Shown here: one piece after another, positions 25,441-32,349 of the stretch
How the letters are laid out: every line of letters starts with the position of its first letter
How positions within the stretch are numbered: the first letter of the stretch is position 1
Source: Candidatus Omnitrophota bacterium
Lineage (GTDB): Bacteria > Omnitrophota > Gorgyraeia > Zapsychrales > Fredricksoniimonadaceae
Reading direction: 5' to 3'
DNA length: 52,896 nucleotides
Assembly: GCA_903901225.1 (NCBI GenBank)
Contig: CAIUQE010000008.1
Span: 1-52,896 of the forward strand
Notes under the pieces: generated by a model
The model's input: the letters and a program-made list of their open reading frames with translations, nothing else
Databases searched by the model: none
Told to the model about the DNA's origin: nothing
Program-made: the position numbers and the translations under genes

Positions 25441-25674
25441 TCACATACTTTCAACGGCTTTCAACATCACGGGAACAACGGCCTGGACTTCGACCTTGGT
25501 CATGCGCCCGAGTTTGCTGAAACGCCATTCGCCTGACGCGTCCTGGTTCTCGCGCCCCAGCTGGAGCTTTTTCTCGCCGTTATTGTAAGAGAACACGCCG
25601 ATGGTGATGCGTGAACCTTCGAATTCCTTGACCTCTTTGAACACATCCACATCCAATGACTTGTCGTACGGCAT
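25441..25674 (-). CDS. Small PC4/YdbC-like protein
   Basis: A 77-residue protein. The pattern of a strand pair (ITIGVFSYNNGEKKLQLGRE), a variable turn (DASGEWRFSKLGR) and a final amphipathic helix (MTKVEVQAVVPVMLKAVE) resembles the single-stranded nucleic-acid-binding PC4/YdbC fold. The similarity is by eye and modest. GGAGG five bases before the ATG supports the start. It stands between greA and the YbaB gene on one transcript, all three being nucleic-acid or transcription related. Confidence 0.65.
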   Translation of the reverse strand: MPYDKSLDVDVFKEVKEFEGSRITIGVFSYNNGEKKLQLGRENQDASGEWRFSKLGRMTKVEVQAVVPVMLKAVESM

Positions 25675-25705
25675 AACACCCTCCCTGTTTAATTGAACTT
25701 CAAAA

Positions 25706-26002
25706 TTATGTCAATCCCGGGATATTGAGCCCGGGGATCTTCTGCATCTGCATGGCCGCTTCCTTCTGCGACTTGCGCACCGCCATGTTGAGCGCCTTGA
25801 TCAGCTCGACCTGAAAACGGCTCTTCTGCTGGGGTTCGAGCCAGGAATCCTCGACCTCGATGGACTGGAATATCTGCGCCCCGTTGACCTTGATCCTGAT
25901 GCCGCGCACCTCGTTATACTCAATGACAAGCTTCTCCAGCTCTTTCTTGAGTATATCGGCCTGTTTCTTCAATTCCATCATTTTCTTCATCTGATCAAAC
26001 AT
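25706..26002 (-). CDS. Nucleoid-associated protein, YbaB/EbfC family
   Basis: A 98-residue DNA-binding protein of the YbaB/EbfC type, which forms tweezer-shaped dimers on DNA. The start MFDQMKKMMELKKQADILKK and the Met-rich C-terminal helix AAMQMQKIPGLNIPGL are typical, with a central strand region (RIKVNGAQIFQSIEVED). The usual dnaX and recR neighbours are absent here. AAAGGAG six bases before the ATG and a promoter at 26029-26057 make it the first gene of the YbaB-PC4-greA string. Confidence 0.85.
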   Translation of the reverse strand: MFDQMKKMMELKKQADILKKELEKLVIEYNEVRGIRIKVNGAQIFQSIEVEDSWLEPQQKSRFQVELIKALNMAVRKSQKEAAMQMQKIPGLNIPGLT

Positions 26003-26028
26003 AGGTGTCTCCTTTAAAATGTCTTTCT

Positions 26029-26057
26029 CTTATACTCTAAATAATATTCTTTGGCAA
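26029..26057 (-). promoter_or_regulatory. Promoter for ybaB-greA string
   Basis: TTGCCA (26057-26052) and TATAAG (26034-26029) with a 17-base spacer on the minus strand. The -35 has five of six consensus bases. About 20 bases of leader precede the AAAGGAG ribosome binding site of the YbaB-like gene. Confidence 0.6.
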
Positions 26058-26098
26058 GGAAGTTTTCGGGGTTAAGTTTTTCACCAGACGCGCGTGCC

Positions 26099-26434
26099 TT
26101 ATGACAGGAGCACCGCTATTTTTCGCATCACGTCTTCTATAACAGGCGCGGGCAGTCTCGCGATGAACCTGGCATGACGCGCGCTCCAATCAAGACTCTT
26201 CAACTGATCCGACAGGATGACCCCGTGAATGCCGTGCCCATCAGGAACGGCCACTTCAAACGGATACCCCTTAACCTGACTCGTCACGGGACAGAATAAA
26301 GCCAGCCCGACTTTCCTGTTATACGCCGCGGGCGAAACCACGAACGCGGGGCGCTTCCCCGACTGCTCATGCCCGGACTGCGGCGTGAAATTCAGCCAGA
26401 CAACATCCCCCCGGTCCGGCACATACGACGGCAT
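26099..26434 (-). CDS. mazF: MazF/PemK-family toxin endoribonuclease
   Basis: A 111-residue MazF-type toxin that would cut mRNA at short motifs when released from its antitoxin. Family features: PDRGDVVWLNFTPQSGHEQ at the start, GKRPAFVVSPAAYN with the catalytic Arg region, CPVTSQVKGYPFEV with the catalytic Thr, and LSDQLKSLDW. I start at ATG 26434, whose A is shared with the antitoxin TGA (TGATG) and which has GGAGG seven bases ahead. The ATG at 26440 is only one base from that site. Confidence 0.93.
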   Translation of the reverse strand: MPSYVPDRGDVVWLNFTPQSGHEQSGKRPAFVVSPAAYNRKVGLALFCPVTSQVKGYPFEVAVPDGHGIHGVILSDQLKSLDWSARHARFIARLPAPVIEDVMRKIAVLLS

Positions 26435-26673
26435 CACCATACCTCCGACCCCTGACGGACTCCCGTATCTTCTTCATGGTGGATGTTCGCAGGGCTGACT
26501 TTGGCCAACAGATCTTTCAGCGCGAGCTTCTTCCTGACGGGCGTGACGATCAGGCATCCTTCATGGATGCCAAGGTCAACGGTAGCTCCCTGGCAAATAT
26601 CCGCCTCATGCGCGAACGCGCGCGGGATCCTGAACGCCAGGCTGTTGCCCCATTTCTGAACAAGAATGTGCAT
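26434..26673 (-). CDS. mazE: MazE-type antitoxin (AbrB/SpoVT fold)
   Basis: A 79-residue antitoxin. The N-terminal swapped-hairpin DNA-binding domain reads MHILVQKWGNSLAFRIPRAF, which is the hallmark of MazE. The C-terminal tail (LLAKVSPANIHHEEDTGVRQ) is the acidic, flexible part that wraps around MazF and is degraded by proteases. The ATG at 26673 has GGAGG five bases ahead; the frame is open further up but without signals. Complexes of MazE and MazF usually repress their own promoter, here at 26704-26731. Confidence 0.92.
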   Translation of the reverse strand: MHILVQKWGNSLAFRIPRAFAHEADICQGATVDLGIHEGCLIVTPVRKKLALKDLLAKVSPANIHHEEDTGVRQGSEVW

Positions 26674-26703
26674 GCGCACCTCCGGGTGAATGTATCTACA
26701 AAG

Positions 26704-26731
26704 AGTATACAATAAAAACTGGCGAAATCAA
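26704..26731 (-). promoter_or_regulatory. mazEF promoter with possible MazE boxes
   Basis: TTGATT (26731-26726) and TATACT (26709-26704) are 16 bases apart on the minus strand. The -10 region overlaps TGTAT...ATACA, an imperfect inverted repeat with 5-bp arms, a fair candidate for autoregulation by the MazE DNA-binding domain. Confidence 0.5.
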
Positions 26732-26761
26732 GCGTGGTCACGCGTATCCAAAAAAATCAGA

Positions 26762-26848
26762 GCGTAGGGGCGGACTTTATGTCAGCCCGTCGTACCGGAT
26801 ATCATAAAAAACATTCTTTAAGGGGAGGACACAAGGTCCTCCCCTACG
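26762..26848. repeat. REP/BIME element, copy 2 (split)
   Basis: The left hairpin (GCGTAGGGGCGGAC-tttat-GTCAGCCC, one arm mismatch) and the right hairpin (GGGGAGGAC-acaag-GTCCTCCCC followed by TACGG) are held about 30 bases apart by AT-rich DNA instead of the usual 8-10. The right arms differ from other copies at matching positions on both sides, keeping the stem paired. It lies upstream of mazE. Confidence 0.8.
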
Positions 26849-26900
26849 GACCGGCCAAGCACCGTCTCAACTCGCTAAAGATATACCAACAACGCATTAT

Positions 26901-26927
26901 CTTGAAGTCGCAAATTGCGACTTCAAG
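26901..26927. repeat. 27-nt perfect palindrome A
   Basis: CTTGAAGTCGCAA and TTGCGACTTCAAG pair perfectly around a single A. It stands in the gene-free stretch between mazEF and the RAYT gene, is unrelated in sequence to the REP elements, and has the same 13-1-13 design as palindrome B at 26965-26991. Confidence 0.9.
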
Positions 26928-26964
26928 TTCCAACGATAATTCCCCGGAAACCCTGTAGCTCTGG

Positions 26965-26991
26965 GAACCTGTAACAAATTGTGACAGGTTC
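26965..26991. repeat. 27-nt near-perfect palindrome B
   Basis: GAACCTGTAACAA and TTGTGACAGGTTC pair around a single A with one mismatch. It shares the 7-base CAAATTG core and overall size with palindrome A, but its arms differ. The remainder of the 26674-27028 gap holds only the mazEF promoter and REP copies. Confidence 0.88.
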
Positions 26992-27013
26992 ATCGGATAC
27001 CAAAATCCGTTGA

Positions 27014-27040
27014 GCGTAGGGGCGGACTTTATGTCCGCCC
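27014..27040. repeat. REP half-element carrying the RAYT stop codon
   Basis: A single hairpin GCGTAGGGGCGGAC-tttat-GTCCGCCC. The minus-strand RAYT gene reads into it: its last codons and its TAA stop (27031-27029) lie in the loop and stem. Only the left half of the paired element is present here. Confidence 0.85.
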
Positions 27041-27553
27041 GATAAAAAGGCAACCCTTCCGATCCGGATTATCCTCATCAAGCGACCACGACAAAGGATT
27101 GTTCAAAATGTATTCTTGAACCCGGAATAGATCTTTGTTGTTACGGATCACATGATCATAAAATGATCTTTGCCAAAGAGTTCCTTCAAACTTCTCCCAT
27201 CCGTGTTGCTTTACACCACATATGTATTTATTTGTGCTGACAGACTTGAACACCTGCATCACGCGGGATAAGGTGATCCTTTTTTCAAGATCAATAATTC
27301 CGTGGATGTGGTTCGGCATAACTACAAAAGAATCAAGTTCAACATGTTCAAAGCGTTGTGGCAGAGCCAGCCATTCAGACTCGATCATTCTCCCGGCACT
27401 ATTCAATCGCATTGTGTCGTCAACAATCTCGCCAAATCGACACGTCCTATCTTGAACACATACCGTTACAAAATAGTATCCGATGTTGGCATAATCATAT
27501 TCAGCAAGGCGCGGACTTTTACGCGAAAAATACTTTTTCTTGCGCAATGACAT
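27029..27553 (-). CDS. REP-associated tyrosine transposase (RAYT)
   Basis: A 174-residue Y1 (HUH) single-strand transposase of the RAYT/TnpA_REP type, thought to recognise REP hairpins and move or copy them. The HUH motif is in VVMPNHIHGII and the catalytic Tyr is in LWQRSFYDHVIRNNKDL; the start PRLAEYDYANIGYYFVTVC and the end EYILNNPLSWSLD are typical. ATG 27553 has GGAG five bases ahead; the frame open to 27622 lacks signals. REP elements flank it on both sides (27014-27040 and 27699-27760), as expected for a RAYT and its substrates. Confidence 0.92.
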   Translation of the reverse strand: MSLRKKKYFSRKSPRLAEYDYANIGYYFVTVCVQDRTCRFGEIVDDTMRLNSAGRMIESEWLALPQRFEHVELDSFVVMPNHIHGIIDLEKRITLSRVMQVFKSVSTNKYICGVKQHGWEKFEGTLWQRSFYDHVIRNNKDLFRVQEYILNNPLSWSLDEDNPDRKGCLFIGRT

Positions 27554-27698
27554 AGGAACTCCATGAAGGGGCATTTCGATCAGGGGTGAGGATACTATAA
27601 AATAACTTTGTCTTTTCGTCAAATATAAAATGCCTGGCCCAGGGAGAAATATTTATCCAGTCAAGATATTAACTGAATATGAGGTCATGTTTCCTGGT

Positions 27699-27760
27699 GC
27701 GTAGGGGCGGACTTTATGTCCGCCCAATACAACGGGCGGACACAAGGTCCGCCCCTACGC
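27699..27760. repeat. REP/BIME element, copy 4 (intact pair)
   Basis: The clearest copy: GCGTAGGGGCGGAC-tttat-GTCCGCCC, an AATACAAC linker, then GGGCGGAC-acaag-GTCCGCCCCTACGC. The outer ends are exact inverted repeats, so the whole 62 bases can also fold as one long cruciform. It lies between the RAYT gene and the LamG-domain gene. Confidence 0.92.
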
Positions 27761-27826
27761 TCCAATATTTTCACCGAACAGAAATTTTGTGACCTCAAGT
27801 TTACGACTGGATGCAGACGGGGGGTG

Positions 27827-28570
27827 TTAGTGGAACGTGGCGTTGTGGATGACGGCGCGCTTGAGCGTCGTGGGGCCGCCGTTGTTGTAGAGTTGTACCA
27901 CATCCGAAGCGATTAAAGCACGCGCATAAATTCTAACGTCATCAATTAAACCAATGAAATATCTATTCGTGCCCACAGCTCCCCGACCTATAGCAACACG
28001 CGTACTATCACTCGGCAACGTGATCGTAGTATTTGTCCTTCCGATCTCACTCCCATTTAAATACCCGATCAATACACTCCCATCCCAAGTCATCGCAACG
28101 TTATACCACACCCCCTGATTAATATTCCCCGTTACTACTGAAGTCGTAGTAGAACTGGAATTGTTGGAAATCGTTAAACTAATACTATCTGCGGTACTAT
28201 TCTCAGAAATCTGAATATGATTACTATTCCAACCAGCACCGATAGATTTAGTAAATAAGGTTGTGTATGCCTCTGTCCAGGCACCACGATTAAACCACAA
28301 TGACACTGTGCCTGCCGTAGCACCATCAAGAAGATTCTGATCAAACGTTACATACTGAGCACTACCATTAAAACTTAATGCCTTGTTCGCTCTACCAAAT
28401 CTATCCACTGTCGCGGTTGCACCGGTAACAGTGCCATCATTCCCCTTACCGCTATAATCCGTGGCATTGCCGTCAAGTTTCCAGTGCGCCACCAGCCCGG
28501 TCACGATATCCGCGCGGGCGGGGGTGGCGGCGCAAAGCAACACGAGGAAAATGAAGGCGCCGCGTTTCAT
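27827..28570 (-). CDS. Secreted LamG/concanavalin-like domain protein
   Basis: A 247-residue protein with a signal peptide (AFIFLVLLCAATPARA, cleavage near residue 20) followed by one LamG-like jelly-roll domain. Recognisable blocks are LVAHWKLDGNATDYSGKGND at its start, TVSLWFNRGAW, VWYNVAMTWDGS and LIDDVRIYARALIASDVVQL at its end. Such domains bind carbohydrates or surface proteins. The body is Ser/Thr/Asn rich and less GC-rich than neighbours, suggesting recent acquisition. The start overlaps the yggT stop (ATGA). The C-terminus after the domain is short, so nothing anchors it to the cell. Confidence 0.85.
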   Translation of the reverse strand: MKRGAFIFLVLLCAATPARADIVTGLVAHWKLDGNATDYSGKGNDGTVTGATATVDRFGRANKALSFNGSAQYVTFDQNLLDGATAGTVSLWFNRGAWTEAYTTLFTKSIGAGWNSNHIQISENSTADSISLTISNNSSSTTTSVVTGNINQGVWYNVAMTWDGSVLIGYLNGSEIGRTNTTITLPSDSTRVAIGRGAVGTNRYFIGLIDDVRIYARALIASDVVQLYNNGGPTTLKRAVIHNATFH

Positions 28571-28875
28571 CGCAGGGAAAACCCGATGTCGTAGAGCGTG
28601 GGGACCAGGAATTTCTGGAGGAAGAGGATGATCAGGAACGCGATGATCGGCGAAAGGTCGACACCCATGGGCGGCATGACGCGGCGGATGGGCGCCAGGA
28701 TCGGCTCGGTCACCCGCTCGAGGAACTGGACAATGGGATTGGAGGGGTCGGGGCTGACCCAGCTGATGACGGCCCGGATGAAAATGACCCAGGTCATGAC
28801 CCCCAGCACCGCGTTGAGCACGGAGGCCAGCGCGGTTATAAAATTTGACAGGATGAACATCGGAGTGCCTTTCAT
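28567..28875 (-). CDS. YggT family integral membrane protein
   Basis: A 102-residue protein with two hydrophobic regions (ITALASVLNAVLGVMTWVIF and SPIIAFLIILFLQKFLV) around the conserved YggT loop RAVISWVSPDPSNPIVQFLE, then RVTEPILAPIRRVMPP. The family is implicated in osmotic or cell-envelope homeostasis, without a firm function. The ATG overlaps the mscS stop (ATGA); a second ATG at 28860 is possible. Confidence 0.9.
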   Translation of the reverse strand: MKGTPMFILSNFITALASVLNAVLGVMTWVIFIRAVISWVSPDPSNPIVQFLERVTEPILAPIRRVMPPMGVDLSPIIAFLIILFLQKFLVPTLYDIGFSLR

Positions 28876-29918
28876 TGCGCCTTCTTCTCGTTAATGAACG
28901 CCTGCGTCACATACGGGAGCACGATGCCCTCCGCTGCGTAACGCCGGTGCAACCGTTTGATAAACTCGTGCTTGAGCAAAGCACCCGAGGAAAAATCACT
29001 GGCCCGCAAGACAACATTCAGCTGGATCCCCGCGTCCCCAAAAGACTGATACCGCAGGACCGGTTCCACCGCCGCCACCCCACCCGGCACGTTCTTATGG
29101 ACATCGCGCGCCACCTCAAGCGTGACCTGCTCGACCTTCTGCAGGTCCGCCGCGTAATGGACGGGAACGACAACGGATACGGCCAGCTGGGCGTCGGGAT
29201 AAAAGAAATTCGTCACCCGTGAATTGACCAGGAGCTTGTTGGGGATGACGACCGTGGTGTTGTTCGGCTGACAGATCCACGTCGAGCGCCAGCCGATCCG
29301 GGACACCGTCCCCTCTTCGCCCGACTCCAGCCGGATGAACTGCCCGACCTGCACCGGCTTGTCGCTCAACAGCTGTATGCCGGCAAAGAAATTCTCCAGT
29401 GTCGGTTGCAGCGCCAGTGCCACGGCGAGCGAGCCGATGCCCAACGACGCGATGAAGGGCGTGATGGATATCCCGAAACTGTCGAGCGCGACCAAAGCGC
29501 CGAGCACAAAAACAACGACGCGAATGACCCCGTTGACAATACCGCTCGACGTCCGCAGGATATCGACCTTTTGGGCGTAAACGTCCACCAGCCCGCGCAG
29601 GAACCTGTCCAAAAAAAGGACGAGCGCAAGGATGCTAACAACTTTGAAGCCGCCCAGGATGTATTTCGCGATATCCGGCTCACCCGCGGGCATGAAATGC
29701 AGCACGAGCACGGCGCCCGTGGCATAGATCATCAGCCGCAAAGGAAGGTCGAGCGCCGCCAAAAGGACATTGTCCACCCGCGTCGCCGTCCGGGCGGCGA
29801 TCTTCGCGGCAACATAGAACGCGATGTTCTTGATGATGGAAACGACCAGCACCCAGCCGGCAAACAAGAGCGGCAGGCCCAGCCACAGCGGTAAATGATA
29901 AAGCGCGTCAAGTGTCAT
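28872..29918 (-). CDS. Mechanosensitive ion channel, MscS family
   Basis: A 348-residue channel that would open under membrane tension to release solutes. Several membrane helices fill residues 1-170, and the pore-lining Gly/Ala-rich helix is in ASLGIGSLAVALALQPTLEN with the conserved FFAGIQLLSDKPVQVGQFI after it. The beta domain has EGTVSRIGWRSTWI and NNTTVVIPNKLLVNSRVTNF, which are diagnostic. Its C-terminal alpha/beta domain is normal length. Following mlaD by 15 nt, it shares the envelope-related operon. Confidence 0.95.
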   Translation of the reverse strand: MTLDALYHLPLWLGLPLLFAGWVLVVSIIKNIAFYVAAKIAARTATRVDNVLLAALDLPLRLMIYATGAVLVLHFMPAGEPDIAKYILGGFKVVSILALVLFLDRFLRGLVDVYAQKVDILRTSSGIVNGVIRVVVFVLGALVALDSFGISITPFIASLGIGSLAVALALQPTLENFFAGIQLLSDKPVQVGQFIRLESGEEGTVSRIGWRSTWICQPNNTTVVIPNKLLVNSRVTNFFYPDAQLAVSVVVPVHYAADLQKVEQVTLEVARDVHKNVPGGVAAVEPVLRYQSFGDAGIQLNVVLRASDFSSGALLKHEFIKRLHRRYAAEGIVLPYVTQAFINEKKAQ

Positions 29919-29933
29919 GGTCAGTTTCCCCGG

Positions 29934-30539
29934 TTAAAATACCTTGATCAGCGTCCCGTCGATGATGCGCTGCTCGACGCGGTCGAGGATGCGCTTCGTC
30001 TTGCGCGACATGTGCTTGAGCTCGGCCATGATCGAACTGATATCCTCGGTCGTCTGGTTGAACCCTTTCGCCGTATCGCGCAGGACTTCCGCGATGTCGT
30101 ACACGTCGAGCATGGGCTCGCCCGGAACAGGCGCGTCAATGTCCAGCGCCCTGCGCCCCTCGTTGCGGCCGATCTCCACATATTTGGCGCCAAGGACCCC
30201 TTCGGTCTGCACGGACATCCGCGTGGAGCGGCGGACCTGCGCCTCAAATTTCTTGTAAACGCTCAGCTTCACCTCAATGCCGCGGCCCGCGCTCTCCTGC
30301 GGCAGGAAGCCGATGCTCTCGACAAGCCCGACGGTCACGCCCGAAAGCCTCACCGGCGCCCCTTCCATCAACCCGCCCACCTTATCGAACAGGACCGTGA
30401 CCGTGAACTTGGGCTGTGCAAACCCCTTGTTATAGCCGATGAAAAAGATGACCCCGGCCACGAGCGCCGCACCCGCCAGGAAAAAGATCCCGGCCCAGAA
30501 CTGTTTCATCACATCGTCTTTTGACATAGCCGGCGTCAC
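29934..30539 (-). CDS. mlaD: MlaD-type MCE-domain lipid transport protein
   Basis: The MCE protein of an Mla phospholipid transporter: one membrane helix near the N-terminus (FWAGIFFLAGAALVAGVIFF), then one MCE domain (VLFDKVGGLMEGAPVRLSGV, then GLVESIGFL and TEGVLGAKYVEI), and a C-terminal helical tail (EVLRDTAKGFNQTTEDISSI). MlaD hexamers form the tunnel through which lipids pass between membranes. The frame starts with GTG at 30539 in a GTGA overlap with mlaF; ATG at 30527 is an alternative with GGAG eleven bases ahead. Confidence 0.92.
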   Translation of the reverse strand: MTPAMSKDDVMKQFWAGIFFLAGAALVAGVIFFIGYNKGFAQPKFTVTVLFDKVGGLMEGAPVRLSGVTVGLVESIGFLPQESAGRGIEVKLSVYKKFEAQVRRSTRMSVQTEGVLGAKYVEIGRNEGRRALDIDAPVPGEPMLDVYDIAEVLRDTAKGFNQTTEDISSIMAELKHMSRKTKRILDRVEQRIIDGTLIKVF

Positions 30540-31252
30540 TCCAGAAATTCTTTAATGAACGGATGCGCCGATGCCCTCAAGGCATCTTCAGCGCCCTGCC
30601 CTGCCACGCGCCCCTCGTGAAGCACGACCGCGCGGTCGGCCGCGCGAAAAGCGTTGCGGACATCATGGGTCGTGATCACGGTCGTGCAACCCATCTGCTT
30701 CGACAGCCCGCGGATCAACAGCGATATGTCGCGGCTGCGCACCGGATCAAGGCCTGATGTCGGTTCGTCACACAACAGGACTTTGGCCCCCGGGGCCATG
30801 GCCCGCGCCAATGCCGCCCGCTTGCGCATCCCGCCAGACAACTCCGACGGATATTTCTCTCCCGCGCCGGCCATGTCGACGAGCTTCAACAATTCCGCGA
30901 CCCTGGCCTTGACCTGCGCCGGCGTCAATTTCCCGTGTTCGCGCAGGGGGAACGCCACATTTTCCGCGACGGTCAGGAAATCATAAAGCGCCCCGTCCTG
31001 GAACAGATACCCCACGTTGCGGCGGAACTTGAGCAACCCCGGCTCAGCCATGCGCGTGACGGCAACGCCGTCGATATCGACGCTCCCCGCGTCGGGCGCC
31101 ATCAGCCCGATGAGTGTCAAGAGCAGCACGGTCTTGCCCGTGCCGCTGGGCCCCATCACGGCCACGATCTCGCCCGGTGCCACGTCAAGGTCGATCCCGT
31201 CGAGGACCTGCTGCCCGTTGAAGGCTTTCGCCAGCCCGCGGACCTTGATCAT
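30536..31252 (-). CDS. mlaF: MlaF-type ABC transporter ATPase
   Basis: The ATPase of the Mla lipid transporter, 238 residues. Walker A is MGPSGTGKTVLLLTLIGL, the signature is SGGMRKRAALARAMA (the M-RKR variant is typical of MlaF), Walker B is VLLCDEPTSGLDPV, and the switch His is in ITTHDVRNA. It overlaps the lipoprotein gene ahead (ATGA) and mlaD behind (GTGA), so the four mla genes are translated as a set. Confidence 0.95.
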   Translation of the reverse strand: MIKVRGLAKAFNGQQVLDGIDLDVAPGEIVAVMGPSGTGKTVLLLTLIGLMAPDAGSVDIDGVAVTRMAEPGLLKFRRNVGYLFQDGALYDFLTVAENVAFPLREHGKLTPAQVKARVAELLKLVDMAGAGEKYPSELSGGMRKRAALARAMAPGAKVLLCDEPTSGLDPVRSRDISLLIRGLSKQMGCTTVITTHDVRNAFRAADRAVVLHEGRVAGQGAEDALRASAHPFIKEFLE

Positions 31253-31572
31253 TGTTCGAACGCGCGGTAACGGTTTTTGGCAAAGCGGGTATAAACCCGG
31301 TCGAACGGCCGCACGTCCGTCTTCTCGATGAACAACGGCACCTCGCGATAGGTCCCGGCCTGATAGATCTCGCCATCAAGAAAATTCTCAACCTCATCCG
31401 TGGGGAACCAGTCCTCGCCGTCAAAAACAACAGGCTCGCCATTGCGTATCCACAAAGGTTCGGCAAGCTGGGCCGCCGTCACCACACCCGTCTCATCCGC
31501 GTGGCGCGGAAGGCCGCATCCCGCCATCACGGCAAGGCAAAAGAGCACCGGCAGAACACGTCTTATTTTCAT
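31249..31572 (-). CDS. Unknown lipoprotein inside the mla operon
   Basis: A 107-residue predicted lipoprotein: MKIRRVLPVLFCLAVMAGC ends in a good lipobox (VMAGC). The mature part has two strongly patterned stretches, WIRNGEPVVFDGEDWFPTDE and FIEKTDVRPFDRVYTRFAKN. I know no family for it. It is locked between mlaE and mlaF by a TGATG junction and an ATGA overlap, so it is made in step with the transporter. The start at 31572 is supported by these junctions; the same frame is open further upstream only as a shadow of mlaE. An Mla accessory role is inferred from position alone. Confidence 0.8.
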   Translation of the reverse strand: MKIRRVLPVLFCLAVMAGCGLPRHADETGVVTAAQLAEPLWIRNGEPVVFDGEDWFPTDEVENFLDGEIYQAGTYREVPLFIEKTDVRPFDRVYTRFAKNRYRAFEQ

Positions 31573-32336
31573 CAGCCCCCCCAGAATGTCAGAATGATCT
31601 TTGTCAGCACCGTGTTCGATACGATGACCACCACGTAGGACAGCGCCACCGCGGCCGTCGTGAAACGGCCGACCCCCAGCGACCCGCCGGTGGTGAAGAA
31701 CCCCTTGTAGGCGCACACCCACCCGATAAAGACCGCGAAAAAGAAGACCTTCACGAAACCGCTGAAAAAATCCACGAACCGGACGCATTCGATGGTCTGG
31801 TTCACGTAATAAGCCCCCGGGATATGCGCCTCATGGACCCCGACAAGATAGCCGCCGAGGATCCCCGTCAGTTCCGAAATGACCACCAGCACGGGCAATA
31901 CCAAAAAGCACGCCAGCATCCTCGGGACAACGAGGAATTCCACGGGGTCAACGCCCATGGTGCGCGTGGCCAGGATCTGGCTGTTGACGCTCATCGTGCC
32001 GAGTTCCGCCGCCATGCCCGCGCCCGATTTTCCGGAAAAGACCAACGCCGTGAACACCGGACTCAGTTCGCGCACCAGCGACAATGCCACCAGCTGGGCG
32101 ATGAATTCCTTGGCGCCGAAGCGTTCCATCATGACCTGCCCCTGCATGGCCAGGACCGCGCCGGACGCGAAGGAGACCAGCATGACGATCACCAGGGAAC
32201 GGACCCCCTGTTCAAAGACCTGCGTGAAAACCTCGCCCCAGCGGACACGCCCTTTAAGGATGCAGGCCAGGACATCACCCATGAAACCCGCGCCCCGGCC
32301 GAGTGACGCAATACCGCCGCCGATCAACGCGACCAT
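31572..32336 (-). CDS. mlaE: MlaE-type ABC transporter permease
   Basis: The membrane subunit of the Mla lipid transporter, 254 residues with about five helices. Diagnostic stretches are LVSFASGAVLAMQGQVMMER, SLVRELSPVFTALVFSGKSG, AGMAAELGTMSVNSQILATR and MGVDPVEFLVVPRMLACFLV. ATG 32336 has AGGA six bases ahead; the longer open frame overlaps the yacP gene and is not coding. With mlaF, mlaD and the lipoprotein it forms a complete inner-membrane unit; no MlaA or MlaC homologue is in the window. Confidence 0.93.
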   Translation of the reverse strand: MVALIGGGIASLGRGAGFMGDVLACILKGRVRWGEVFTQVFEQGVRSLVIVMLVSFASGAVLAMQGQVMMERFGAKEFIAQLVALSLVRELSPVFTALVFSGKSGAGMAAELGTMSVNSQILATRTMGVDPVEFLVVPRMLACFLVLPVLVVISELTGILGGYLVGVHEAHIPGAYYVNQTIECVRFVDFFSGFVKVFFFAVFIGWVCAYKGFFTTGGSLGVGRFTTAAVALSYVVVIVSNTVLTKIILTFWGG

Positions 32337-32349
32337 AAATTTTCCTGTC

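Noticed and set aside
26880..26960. Remnant of an ORF6N/KilA-N phage gene (reads LKSQIATSS on the plus strand)
   Set aside because: The similarity is nine residues long and falls in a palindrome, so it is too weak to call.
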